From assembly GCA_010015675.1 (NCBI GenBank), contig ML976992.1:307542-371541 (forward strand): a stretch of 64,000 nt of DNA, given 5' to 3'. A program made the position numbers and the translations under genes. This DNA is from Byssothecium circinans. Taxonomy: Eukaryota; Ascomycota; Dothideomycetes; Pleosporales; Massarinaceae. Under the pieces are notes generated by a model. The model had not been told where the DNA came from and ran no database searches. It was given only the letters and a program-made list of their open reading frames with translations. Positions 53,927 through 64,000 of the stretch are shown one piece after another; positions within the stretch are counted from its first letter, which is position 1; each line of letters opens with the position of its first letter.

Positions 53927-56119
53927 ATGATGGCCCACTTCTTCCAACCTCAATTTCTTACATCTGCGCCCAACGCACGTCCTCTACGCCCTCGACAACT
54001 CGAATCCCGAACCATGGCTTATCCTCTGCTAGTTGACGACAACGATTCGGCCTACGGCGACGAAGACAAAGACGACTTCTTCTGGCCCCATTCCATGTTC
54101 TCGCCGCCTACAGCGCTCGCGGGGAAGAAGCGTGGTGCGGACCTTCAAGATACCCTGCCCACAGCCGCGGGTCTCGGCTCAAGCAAAGAATACAGGGTCT
54201 GTGAGGATGCCGGCTGTTTCATTAACAAAGCGTCTGACGTGCGTCCAAAGAAGCGGCATGCTTCGGCTGTTGATGTGAGCGCCTTTCATAACCCCACTGA
54301 CGACCATGCAAACCCGAACCTCGAGGTCGACCAGCAGTTTCCCGACATTTGCTTTGAGGAGTTCTGTCAAGACTGTAACGAGGAGACGTCGTGCAACTCG
54401 CCGCCTTGCTCACTGCCTTGCCCAGAGGCTCAGTGCGATCAGGAGGCCTGCTGGGACCCGCACTGCCAGAACACCTGCGACGACGCACACTGCGACCAGC
54501 AGTACTGTGTCCAGCGAGGGCATTGTGATCAGCAGCCGTGTTTGGATGAGTGTATTGACCCGGAATGCACTAAGAAGTCGGGTATGAATGAGCCCTGCTT
54601 CTGCCCAAAGTGTCATGTTGAGCCATGTCCCTTGGGAGAGCCTAACAATGAGTGCCACCTCGCCCACTCTGGACCGACGGCCGCTGGTACCATCTACTGC
54701 TATGATAATGCTCCATGCCACTTTCAGGAGGGCCTCCACGGTTTTAATCCTACCTTGTCGTCGTACGAGTCGTATCCGTGCTACTCACAGTCTCACAGGA
54801 CTTGGGATCACCGTAACGACACGACACAAGCCTCGAGTGCCGCTACACCATCCCTTTCCTACCACACTTCCTTGGAGAGTACATTTAGCACGCAGCCGTC
54901 CTCGGCACCAACCCAAAAGTATGACCCAACAACCTGCTTCCTGAACATCCCGGCCGAGCATTGCCATATCGACAATTCCTGCTGCCACGGCGACTCTCGT
55001 GCTTGTGGAGATGACCCGACAGCCCCGACTGAATACGTCGATATATTCAACAAGTCCATTGCGCAAGGCAGCGCGCTGGCCAACAATTTGACCAACTTTG
55101 GGTTCGGGATGGACTATCCTTCACTCGTTTCCCCTGCAAACTCAACCGGTCCCAACCACAGATTGGACGAGTCGATGGTTGGAGTTGACGACTCCTGGAT
55201 GATCCAAAATCCGCCCCCTTATAACGCCTTCCAATCCACAGTGATGGAACCCAGTACGAAGCTTGATCTTCTTGCCTCTGCTGTTCAGAATGATCTCTTG
55301 CAGACAGAGCTACCGTCTAGCATATCGGGCTTGCACACCACCCGATCTATCGGGTTAAGTACAGACGAACAATCTTGTATTTGCAAATGGCAGCACAACC
55401 CGGGTGTACTCTGTCTCGCCCGCTTCGACAATGCGGAAGCCCTCCACAAACACATCAAAGTTGCCCATGTCGACAACTGCAACCGCTCGTTTTGTCAGTG
55501 GGAAGGGTGTGAGACCGCTAACAAAGATTTCAAGCAGCGTTCGAAGCTATCTCGCCATTTGCTAGGACACGCTGGCCACCGTCCGTATGCCTGCAACTTT
55601 GATGGCTGCGACAAGACCTTTGCGACGAACCAAGCTAAAGCGAACCACGAGCGCACTCACACAGGGGACAGGCCGTACGAGTGCAAGCAATGCGGTTACA
55701 CCACGACGACATACACGCAATTGCAGACTCATATTTCGGCCCTTCACGAAGGCAAGAAACCGCACAAGTGTCGGTTCTGTGACTTTTCTTGCGCTGACAG
55801 CTCGAACTTGAGCAAGCATGAGCGAACTCATCAGGTACGCCGACTGGCTCGCCCGCAGTGTATTAGTGCTAACTTGCAATACCAGACACTCCGTCCCTAC
55901 CGTTGCATTCACCCAGGCTGCACATTCAAACCTGATTGCCGCTGGGAAAATCTCAAGCGCCATCTTCGCCGCTCTGGCCACTGTCCCGAACTCCTGATCG
56001 AAGGCAGTGAAGAGAATAAGACGTATCGCGAAACCGTGAGGCGCGAAATCGACGACTATAATAAGAGGAGCGGTGAAGGTGCACCGTCCAAGGTGGCGAG
56101 AAGAAAGAGTAGAGGATGA
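53927..56119 (+). CDS. C2H2 zinc-finger transcription factor with Cys-rich middle region
   Basis: Exons 53927..55834 and 55886..56119 give 713 residues; the ATG pair at 53927/53930 (MMAHFFQPQF) is the first in frame, and 54014 (MAYPLLVDD) is an alternative. Residues ~138-245 are unusually Cys-rich, with repeated CD-x2-x-C units (CDQEACWDPHCQNTCDDAHC, CDQQYC, CDQQPC). The region ~484-675 holds about five fingers, the clearest being YACNFDGCDKTF...H...H, YECKQCGYTT...H...H and HKCRFCDFSC...H...H, with a TGDRPYE-type linker. A 51-nt intron (GTACGC, GCTAACT, ACCAG) is removed between HERTHQ and TLRPYRC; it has no stop and keeps frame if retained. The C-terminus is basic. Targets unknown. Confidence 0.87.
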   Translation: MMAHFFQPQFLTSAPNARPLRPRQLESRTMAYPLLVDDNDSAYGDEDKDDFFWPHSMFSPPTALAGKKRGADLQDTLPTAAGLGSSKEYRVCEDAGCFINKASDVRPKKRHASAVDVSAFHNPTDDHANPNLEVDQQFPDICFEEFCQDCNEETSCNSPPCSLPCPEAQCDQEACWDPHCQNTCDDAHCDQQYCVQRGHCDQQPCLDECIDPECTKKSGMNEPCFCPKCHVEPCPLGEPNNECHLAHSGPTAAGTIYCYDNAPCHFQEGLHGFNPTLSSYESYPCYSQSHRTWDHRNDTTQASSAATPSLSYHTSLESTFSTQPSSAPTQKYDPTTCFLNIPAEHCHIDNSCCHGDSRACGDDPTAPTEYVDIFNKSIAQGSALANNLTNFGFGMDYPSLVSPANSTGPNHRLDESMVGVDDSWMIQNPPPYNAFQSTVMEPSTKLDLLASAVQNDLLQTELPSSISGLHTTRSIGLSTDEQSCICKWQHNPGVLCLARFDNAEALHKHIKVAHVDNCNRSFCQWEGCETANKDFKQRSKLSRHLLGHAGHRPYACNFDGCDKTFATNQAKANHERTHTGDRPYECKQCGYTTTTYTQLQTHISALHEGKKPHKCRFCDFSCADSSNLSKHERTHQVRRLARPQCISANLQYQTLRPYRCIHPGCTFKPDCRWENLKRHLRRSGHCPELLIEGSEENKTYRETVRREIDDYNKRSGEGAPSKVARRKSRG

Positions 56120-58254
56120 GTGGGGTGCAAACCTCCTAATTGATTACCGAGGCTTTTGGTAGGTGATTAGGGTCGACCAGGTTGGAATCACACGGGTGAT
56201 CGAGTTGGAGCTGGTTGGAGCGTCCCTGGACGCAGCATCTCATTTACGAGTGAGATGGCAGCAAGATCATGACGAGATGGACGAATCCACAACGACGAAG
56301 CATATCTTTGGTTTGATGAGGCTTACGACGACGGGGTACTCTGCTTCCTCACAAGTGATGAAGATCTAGGATCCACCCTAGCGATGCACCCACGATGCAT
56401 GACGAAGCCAACCCTTTCGGTCCATCCCTGTGCATAGGAGTTGAACGTATATAGTACGGATTGGCTCACCGCTTTGTACGCAATCAAACCCAAAATGTCA
56501 ACTTTATGTTATACTGCGACACGGCAGTGCAGTTTAGTGCAGTTTGTGTTCGCATTGACACCGCTACTACGCGCGCGCATACATGCAAGTGGAAGCGTGG
56601 ATGCACACGTAGCAAGCACAACATACCCGTCCTCAACCCCCAAAGCTCCAGGCGAGCAATATACCGCAAGACCGCTGTCCATAGCAGCTTCACATTTCGC
56701 AAATACCTTTCTTAGTTTTCTGGTTCCGCTGTCGCGAATGCATGTGTACATACGTACTGCGATCCAATGCGATCCGATGCTATGCGATGCGACACAACAC
56801 GATGCGGGTAAATAGAAGATTGTTTGGTCATGAACCTACCGACTGAATGAGCTGAGTATATGCATACCCGTATTGTGAGAGGAGACGTGCGCCAGCGAAC
56901 CGGTAGATGAACCGGGGGAAGATAGTTCGCGCTTGGTGCGTTTTGTCGATTTGACTTTCCCCAGCTCTTGGACACGAGCTTGTTCCTTGCTTGGATTTGC
57001 TTGGCGGGTTTGCATAGTTGGGGGCGGCAGGGATATGGGCGGCAGTGAGTCGTGATGGGAAACTCGGTATTATCGAGGCTGCATTCGTATGGGGTGCTGC
57101 GAGTGCAATGCGTGTAGTACGTGTAGATTCGGAGCTGGAGGGGTCTGCTGCGAGGAGGGAAGACGACATGACTACAATCATCATTTAACAAGTTGGCACC
57201 GAGGAATCCAGCATCCAATCAATTCCCATTTGACTATCTCAAACCTCCTATCCCTCACCCTCTCGCTCACAAGACTCTATCCACCAAGGGCAACAGCAAA
57301 ACCTAACAAAAAAGACGTTTTTGCTGTTGCCATCAAACCGCGCTGCATCCAAAAAACCACCACCACCTGTATCCAATAAGCGGGGTGTTGTAGAAATATA
57401 AAGAAGCTGAGACTATGTCCAAGGCGTGCTATGTACAATAACGGCTCGCTCCAAGAAGCCGTCCTCGGCGAGGGAAAAGGTGATATCTTTCTTGAGGGAT
57501 GATTATATGAAAGCTCAATCGTCCGATGGCCAATAGCGCCAAACGGGCGAGAGCACGAAGGAAACAAGGAAACAAGAGGTTTGTGGAAATAAAAAGAACT
57601 CGTCGCCTGCGTTGGGACGGGTTTGGGTATAGAACGAAACAAGAAGCCGCTGGTGGATAAAATCTGCTGCAGATCTCGACGTTATTAAGGAGCGTGGGGG
57701 CGATCGGTGGACTGGTTGGCGGTGTGTGAAGTCGGTCGGGTAGTGTAGAAGGAGTGTGATGCGTAATGTTGCGCCGTGTTCAAAGAGTGTATTAAACAGT
57801 ATCTGCCAGCCAATGCACCGTGCGCCGGAAGGAAAAAGTCGTCGTTACTTGGATGGTTACGGGCGTTTGAGGTATTATGATTACTTCGTTCAACAGGTCG
57901 GGATGCCGGTAGAAAAGGCTGAGCAATGCAATGCGAGGCCCATTAGTAGGCGAAGTTGAACGGGTATCAAGGAGCCCAGATTAAAAAGCGGGAATAGATC
58001 GGAAAAAGGATGCGTATGCCGCCATCATCGTATCGCGTTACGGGGGAGGAGAATTGATAAGAGTGCTCGATTTGGATGAAAAGGCCCTGAGTAGTGGAGT
58101 CTTGGGGCGAGGTGGTCGTGGTCGTGGTCGTAGCTTTAAAGGGTTCAGCGAAGCGGTTCGGGAACGCGCCGGTACATCTGGCTCGTCATAGGGGATTGGC
58201 AAGTGCGAGGCAGGAATGACTATGAATGGTCAACAGTCAGGCACAAGAGCGGCT
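56120..58254. other. Long intergenic region between convergent genes
   Basis: About 2.1 kb. It contains degenerate ATGCGATCC-like tandem units at about 56761-56810. Minus-strand frames 56712-57218 and 57277-57642 lack family resemblance. No RNA gene seen. Confidence 0.45.
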
Positions 58255-60124
58255 TCAGGGGCTAGGAGGTGGACCTCCGCTCCCGCCTGTGTCTGTACTG
58301 TCCCCTTCTATCGTTTTTCGCCAGTGCTGCGGTAAGCACACGCACACCAGCGGGAAAGCCTTGATCTCGCTGTCGCTTTCGATCTGCGATTGCCGACTTC
58401 CGTTACTGACGCCCGAGTCACGTTGGAGTGCTCTCCGCGCTTCCCACTCTTCCGCAGACTCTGAAAGCTTGAGACCTGTAGCCCACCCATCGTCCCAGAT
58501 ACCCACGACCTTAAGCATGTCTCCGCGCTCTAGTTCGAATTCGTCGTTGGCGCGAGGTTGGTATGCCCAAAGGGTAGCGACCGTATCGTTCGGGTGGATA
58601 TCGTCCTGGGAATAGTAGTCTTTGAAAAATTGAAGCTGTTCAGACTGACCCGACGCCACTCCGTCGGGGCTGGAAAAGTTTCGGTCTGGGTCGGACCCTG
58701 ACAGAGGAGATGTGTGACCACTGCGAGCCCCAAATCCCAAAGCCGAGTGGCTCGATAGTGACCCTTCGCGCTTGGGCAAGTCTCCACCGAGGTGCATTCT
58801 GCGTGATTCTGGTGTCTCGTAAGTATCGCGGTGACGATAAGCTGTAAGACCTTGAGGGGGAGAGCTGTGATCCGATGAGTCTGAACCTTCTAATGCCGAC
58901 ATGCGTGCCACTCGCGCCCCAGGCAAAACTGGCGGAGGTGGATGTGCGTCTCCCCCGTAGGACATGGGGGGTGCTGCCATGGCTTGCCGTGTCGGAGAAG
59001 GCGTATTGAGCATGCTGCCCTGCTGGCTCTGCCTGTGTCTTCGGAGGAAGATGCAGCCCATGATGATGGCGCCTAACAGAAGTGCCGCACCGACAAGGGA
59101 TCCGATGACGATGCCTGCAATAGCACCCCCTGATAACCCAGATCCTCCGGGTCCTGGAGCAGCGGTAGCAGTCGTGGTCGTAGTGGTTGTGAAAAGAGGC
59201 GGCATTGATGAGGTTGTTGGCAGCTGGACACCCACGCATCGCGCCCCGACATTGGCATTAACGCAGCAGGAGTCGGTTGCGTTGGGGGAGCTGGTTGCGC
59301 AAAACGAGCACAAGCCCGCTAGGTTCGATCCGTAGCCGCATTCAGCAGGTTCGTTCTGCGACGCATCAATGCAGGTTCCACTGAGCGTGCGAGTAGGCAG
59401 TTGACATCTGGCAAGGTCGGACCGAATTTGATCGTTTGCATTTGAGCCTGGGGTACCGCATATGGACGGCGTAGAGGCAATACGCTGCTCGCTCAGGGCG
59501 AATTGGGCCTGTCATTATTAATATTTGTACAAAGTGAAGTCACTGATAAAAACATACACAGGAAGGAGCGCACAGCGGTCTCGACTGTTCATCGGAGAGA
59601 TTGCACGATTGCATCGACGCCTGAACAATAGCGTTGCAGAGGAAGGTAGTCGTATAGCGGGCATAGGTGGTGGTGGTGTTGGTCAGGTTGATGCTGGAAC
59701 AGCCGATGATGTCCTGGTACCTGTGTGACCGTCAGCTGGCAATCCCCATGTGTAGTTGGAACGGGTCTGTACTTTGTCTTGACATAAGCGGTTCCGATGT
59801 AGTCTCGTAATCGATTGTCAAAAGACTGCACGTCGGATACGAATGAGAGGAACGAGCTGGTCAGCTTTCATTAGCAGGTGTGCATATACGGGGCAGTCTG
59901 ACGTGAGGTAACACATACAAATCCCCAGACAAGCCGGTACTTATCGAGGCATTGCGAAACGACGGGCACGTGGTCGAGCCCTGCAGTGAGACACAGGACT
60001 GGGCCATGGTCGCAGGCAGCGCAGCGAGGACTGAGACGGCGAGGGCGGTGGTTGAGAGATGGTGCTGCTGTTGACGCGACCGTCTCCTGGGCGGTTTGGC
60101 GGCGTCACAACGGGGGACGGCCAT
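58255..60124 (-). CDS. Fus1-like single-pass membrane protein with C-terminal SH3 domain
   Basis: Exons 60124..59919, 59856..59773, 59720..59558 and 59508..58255 encode 568 residues; all junctions keep frame (introns 62, 52 and 49 nt). An N-terminal basic stretch precedes a signal-like segment (LAVSVLAALPATMAQ), then a ~210-residue extracellular part with many paired cysteines (SCNLSDEQSRPLCAPSC, CQLPTRTLSGTC, SNLAGLCSFC). A Thr-run and Gly-rich hinge lead to a membrane helix at ~279-306 (GAIAGIVIGSLVGAALLLGA) and an RRHRQ stop-transfer. The Ser/Pro-rich cytosolic part ends in an SH3 domain (~460-545) with ALWAYQP-type start, DEFELERGDMLKVV and WDDGWATGL. The order resembles yeast Fus1, a cell-fusion scaffold; the extracellular part is much larger, so equivalence is inference. 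Confidence 0.85.
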
Positions 60125-62792
60125 GGTGCAGCACGCGGTGGAGGGAATTGGAGTGTTGGCGGCGGCGGCGGCGGCGGCGGCGGTCGTCGGGGAGCAGCGT
60201 AGCACGTCTGGCTTCTTGATCGGCCAGCAACAGACGTGCAAGTCACTCGTCCATCAATCCGTGGTGCGAGAGGTCGGGGGCCAGAGGCTGTATATAGACG
60301 GAGTACTGGGTCCACTGCCTTACTAGAGAGCTGCTGACGCGATGCGGGTCGGGCGAATGAGGAACTGAGACGCAGCTGGTTAATGAAAGACTCCGGTGAG
60401 GAAGCTGCGACTCTGGCCGTGGCGTGGAGGAGAGGAAGCAGCGTGGCAGCATGGGGGAAGCGACACTCAGAAAGAGGCAGGCGCCTGTCTCGGCAAGCGT
60501 CGAGTTGCGGAAAGCGCGACAGGGACCAGGGCCAGCCCGCGCCGGACAGGGCCCCATCCAGCCACCTGTGATTGGCTGGCGGGACAGGGGGGAAATTGCA
60601 GCGTCGACCTAAATTTATCGCCCAGTCTCATTGTCGTCTCCTCGACCGCGACCTGGAGAGTTGTCGCGTTTCAGGGCGAACGTCAGCCTCAGGTGCTCGC
60701 TGCCTTCATGCCTTGTCTGCTTCCTCGAAAACATCACTGTCGTGCACCGCCATGCACTGGTCCAGCAGACAGCAGCCCTCGACCACGTCTAATCTGAGAC
60801 AGCGCTTGAGTGCAGCATACTTGCAGACGCTGTCCAATCAAGGGTTCGCAGCCGCCGCACAGCACAGCCCATCATCGTACACCATTGTCGTACCTGAACT
60901 GGACGGCAGATCGCCCAGCCTGAGCCAGTGCTCCCTCGCCTCCAGCTGCAACTGCATGTAATCAGCTGGAAGATCAGCCTTTGCATCTTGCCAATGTCTG
61001 GTCCCTCTGCCACGCAAGGAAGACGACTATGACACCTGCAAGCCAGTGTGAGCCGTGGTTGAGCCGGCATACGGACTTCGTGGAGAGTCCAACGGTTCAC
61101 GCCCCTTCCAGTACTCTAGCTCGAGTTGGATTTGCACGACTTCCAGATCCGTAAGCTAGAGCTAAAGCTAGGACCAGGCCGATCCCCCAACATCTCCGCC
61201 AGTCGCGTGCCACACTGAGCCTCTTACGAACTGTACCGCTAGTAATCGATCTTCTCTTTGGCCTGACGCCGAACAGCCGTTCATCGTGACACTCCATGCA
61301 CTCCCGTCTGCACCTGCCTCGATATTACCCGCATTGACAACCCCCTTTCGTCACTCAAGCACACGCAAGCTCAACATTATCCTCCCTCCCTCCTCCTCCT
61401 CCCCTCCTCTCCTCGTCCTGTCGATATTCTCTCTACTATCGCTACCCCTCTTTTCCAACCCACCATGTACCTGACTACTCGCAACGACAGGGTTCGCTCA
61501 CGAGCCGTACACGCGGCTCCACGCCCACTACTTCAGACATTCTGAGTTTGAGCCTACGGACACAACCGCCAGGCGTTCTACACAACGCCGCGCTTTCGAC
61601 CTTGGACTTGTCGGGTTCTGTTGCCTTGTAACCATTGGGTTGAAGCGGCACACCGTCTAGGAAGAGCGCACATGCGAATACCATCAGATCAATGTTTCCT
61701 ACTATTTCTCATATTTGCAAGACACGTTGGCGTACATCAACATCTACGCCCATCGTCCTCATTCAAACAATTCAACGCTTTTTGAAACCCGGAGTTCGGT
61801 CTGGACACTGGAACGGGGTCTTTAGGACCGCGACTGACCGGCTGTTGAAGCAGCTTGTCGGCCCGGTCCACTAGCATTGGACACCATTGAAGCCTCAATG
61901 GTTTCTCTTTCTGAACACAATCAAGATTATTCCGATCAGTCACCGGCTGTCACAACTATCCATTCGGTATCAGAATAACCGTACGCCATTGCCTCACCCA
62001 CGGCCACAAACATCGAAGCAGGGTTCTCATTCTCCACCATCATGTTGGTCGGCACGCTACAAACAATACGGATCCTTGATTAGACCTAGGGTACTAGAAC
62101 AGAAGTTTGGGAGCATTTCACCCTCGGAATTTTGGGAAGCTTACCCAAACCTTCAACACACGGCCATACCTACCCCTCCGCATGAAACATTGGCAACAGC
62201 GGTCAAGGCCTAACCCATGTCTATCCTCGTGGTGGATGTCCATCATAACTTGCGACTTTGAAGATTTGCCACGTCACAAATTCTACCGCCTTTCGGGCGA
62301 GGTGCCTCTACAATCGCTTTGAGAACCTTCCAGTACCTTCCCATAATTTCTACAATCCTCTCACATGTGTCCTTCTTCTTTCGCTTGCGTGTGGCACATC
62401 GTCTACGGCACTGTCAACCACACCGTTTTCTAACGCTTCAGTTCCAAGTACCAGGGTTCCGGGCAGCCGCTGCCAAGTTCCACCGGGCGAGAACCTCTAT
62501 TTCTGCTCTACTCCACAGCTGCTAGTCGGCACTTACAAACAACGATTCTGCAACCGAAACGCACAGAACCGACATAAATAGATCACGCGGCGACGGATAT
62601 CCACTTTGGGCCATGGGACATGAAAAGACCATAGCATCATCGCACCAAAGCTATATACAATAGAGGGCAATGTGGATCATGACCCAAATATAGTAACATA
62701 AGTAGGGTGTGTACAAGACCGTCCGGTCGAAGGTGCGGTCATCATCGTAGTCTACGGCAACATTTACACCGTTCAAGTTGGTGTTATGGATA
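60125..62792. other. Long intergenic region
   Basis: About 2.7 kb upstream of the Fus1-like gene and downstream of the last gene. It contains a GGC repeat (listed). Open frames such as 60396-60797, 61887-62213 and 62258-62581 are short and unlike known proteins. No tRNA or transposon signals recognised. Confidence 0.45.
60158..60182 (+). repeat. GGC trinucleotide repeat
   Basis: Eight GGC units in the probable 5' UTR of the Fus1-like gene. On that transcript it would be a GCC run close to the start codon. Confidence 0.85.
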
Positions 62793-63928
62793 CTACACAT
62801 CATCCTTTCCACTCGTCGCGCTCCTCCAAACCATCCACTCCCTCACCCCCAACAGCGTCGACCAATGAAACCCAAGTCCTATTCTACGAAGGTCATCAAA
62901 ATTGACTTTTTCTAACCATCCAAGCTCCTTGGAGCCCTCCCTCAACCTCTCCCTCTCACAGATCACTCTCACCAAATCTTCTAGCCCTTGGTTCCGTTCA
63001 TCCTGCCACTGGACCCGTATTCGCGGCGTGTTCATAATATTAAAGCTGGTGACCCGACGTAGTTCACGTAGCAAATCCATATTCGCGAGGTCGTTACCGT
63101 AAGGTAGGAGGCTGATGGCGAAGATACGGAGGTTGGAGAGATTGATGCCGTAGGCGGAGAGGAAGGTATGGACGTAGTCGACAGTGAGACAATAGGTGCC
63201 GTTCTCTTGTTTGCTTACCAGATCTGAGTTGTTGTGATGGTGAGTTGATGGACAAAGCCTTCTAGTTCCCAATCTGATTCTAGTCGGTCGACTGTCGTCA
63301 AATAGTGGATACAGCTCTTCAGCCGCAGCCGAGTGTTCGGCAATGACGATACGGATCAGTGAGGCGTTAAGAGGGCCTATGATGGAGAGGAAAGGGGCAG
63401 CTGTGCTGATTCCCCGGTTTGTTATTCCTTCTAAAGTTCCAAAAGTCAGTCGCTCACCTATTTCACCAATCCAATCGCAAAAGTAGATAAAATCGACATA
63501 CCGAAATCGAAAATATTCTCTCCGTACAAGACCTGCACCCCTTCATCACGACAACATCTACACGCAAGCAGAATCCCAATATCGATTTTCTTCTGCTGCT
63601 TCTGTGCGCGGCGCGGGCCGCGATGCGTGATGATCAATCGATCATCGGAGACGAGGCGATGGAAGTAGACTGCGAGACGGAGCTCGACTGGGAGGCCGAA
63701 GAAGTTGAATGTATTTGGGCTCTGCCTGTTTCGCTGGACTAATGCTGCGCTATGGCGTTGGCTAGGCGGTGCGATCTGTGGGCGGCACTCTATATATTTT
63801 TAATAATGCATCAGAGGGAAGGGAAAGGGGAATGGGAAGGACTGCTTACTTTGACGGGAGAGGAGCTTGTGTAGTCGCGCTTTTGAAGCTTTGGTCTGGT
63901 GGTTGATAATTTCTTCGGGGGTGCGCAT
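62793..63928 (-). CDS. F-box/2EXR-like protein, three exons
   Basis: Exons 63928..63850, 63789..63502 and 63430..62793 (introns 60 and 71 nt, GTAAGC and GTATGT donors) encode 334 residues. The start MRTPEEIINHQTKAS is the first ATG near the window end. Exon 2 carries FNFFGLPVELRLAVYFHRLV, then an Arg/Lys-rich insertion and IGILLACRCCRDEGVQVLYG with ENIFDFG. This is the standard 2EXR layout (LP-x-E-LR...LL-x-C+...YG-x-N-F), which is abundant in Dothideomycetes and of unknown biochemical role. Exon 3 continues with GPLNASLIRIVIAEHS and a C-terminal region typical of the family. A donor-like GTAAGC inside exon 3 has no suitable acceptor and was ignored. Confidence 0.82.
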
Positions 63929-64000
63929 GCTGGGTGGATGGTGTTTATTTCGTTCTCGTGGTTGATAGTAGGGACGTGTCGTTGTTGTCGAGGGAGGGGA

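Noticed and set aside
56712..57218. 168-codon minus-strand open frame
   Set aside because: Biased Arg/Tyr/His/Ser composition and no recognisable domain; lies among simple sequence.
60396..62581. Several overlapping 60-130-codon frames
   Set aside because: Mutually overlapping frames in a GC-skewed promoter-like region without motifs.
1..64000. tRNA genes
   Set aside because: I looked for B-box-like GGTTCGA-type sequences with a matching A-box and found none convincing. A tRNAscan run would decide.

Overview
The window looks like nuclear chromosomal DNA of a filamentous ascomycete (Pezizomycotina), most likely a Dothideomycete. The protein-coding genes carry short spliceosomal introns, mostly 47-100 nt, with GTRNGT donors and CTAAC/CTGAC-like branch sites. 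The families seen are typical of this group: AA11 and AA12 redox enzymes, a SNF5 protein with a GATA finger, F-box-like proteins and accessory FHA-kinases. The class is inferred from gene style; species and order were not determined. There are no operons, no rRNA and no CRISPR.

Layout. Positions 1-26 kb and 38-64 kb are ordinary gene-bearing DNA. From the left: the 3' part of an AA12 PQQ-dependent sugar dehydrogenase, an F-box-like protein, SEC13 (COPII coat and nuclear pore), a GIY-YIG gene broken by a stop codon, a second F-box-like gene, an acidic repeat protein, a secreted AA11 chitin LPMO with an X278 module, SNF5, two conserved-looking proteins of unknown function, ERV29/SURF4 (COPII cargo receptor) and an eight-exon nucleoside hydrolase.

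From about 26.3 to 36.4 kb lies an accessory, partly decayed island. It holds a coiled-coil protein with an AT-hook and a Zn2Cys6-like C-terminus, several minus-strand genes broken by stop codons or by single-base changes in A-runs, short diverged repeats, and an FHA-type Ser/Thr kinase whose coding region runs into the oppositely oriented neighbour.

From 38.5 kb on: an F-box-like protein, a conserved-looking protein with one hydrophobic segment, a prenylated ubiquitin-like protein (UBL3/MUB type), the proteasome maturation factor UMP1 with its start codon on a 3-nt coding exon, a TMEM19/VTE6-family membrane protein, an atypical kinase, a 14-TM-type MFS transporter, two adjacent small myristoylation-type proteins with p97/Cdc48-interacting VIM motifs, a C2H2 transcription factor with an unusual Cys-rich region, a Fus1-like membrane SH3 protein and an F-box/2EXR-like gene.

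Functional threads: early secretory pathway (SEC13, ERV29), ubiquitin-proteasome-Cdc48 (UMP1, UBL3-like, two SVIP-like proteins, F-box-like proteins) and extracellular oxidative carbohydrate attack (AA11, AA12). No clustered biosynthetic pathway is evident. The most interesting find is the tandem SVIP-like pair, in which an intron splits the VIM motif at the same codon in both genes.
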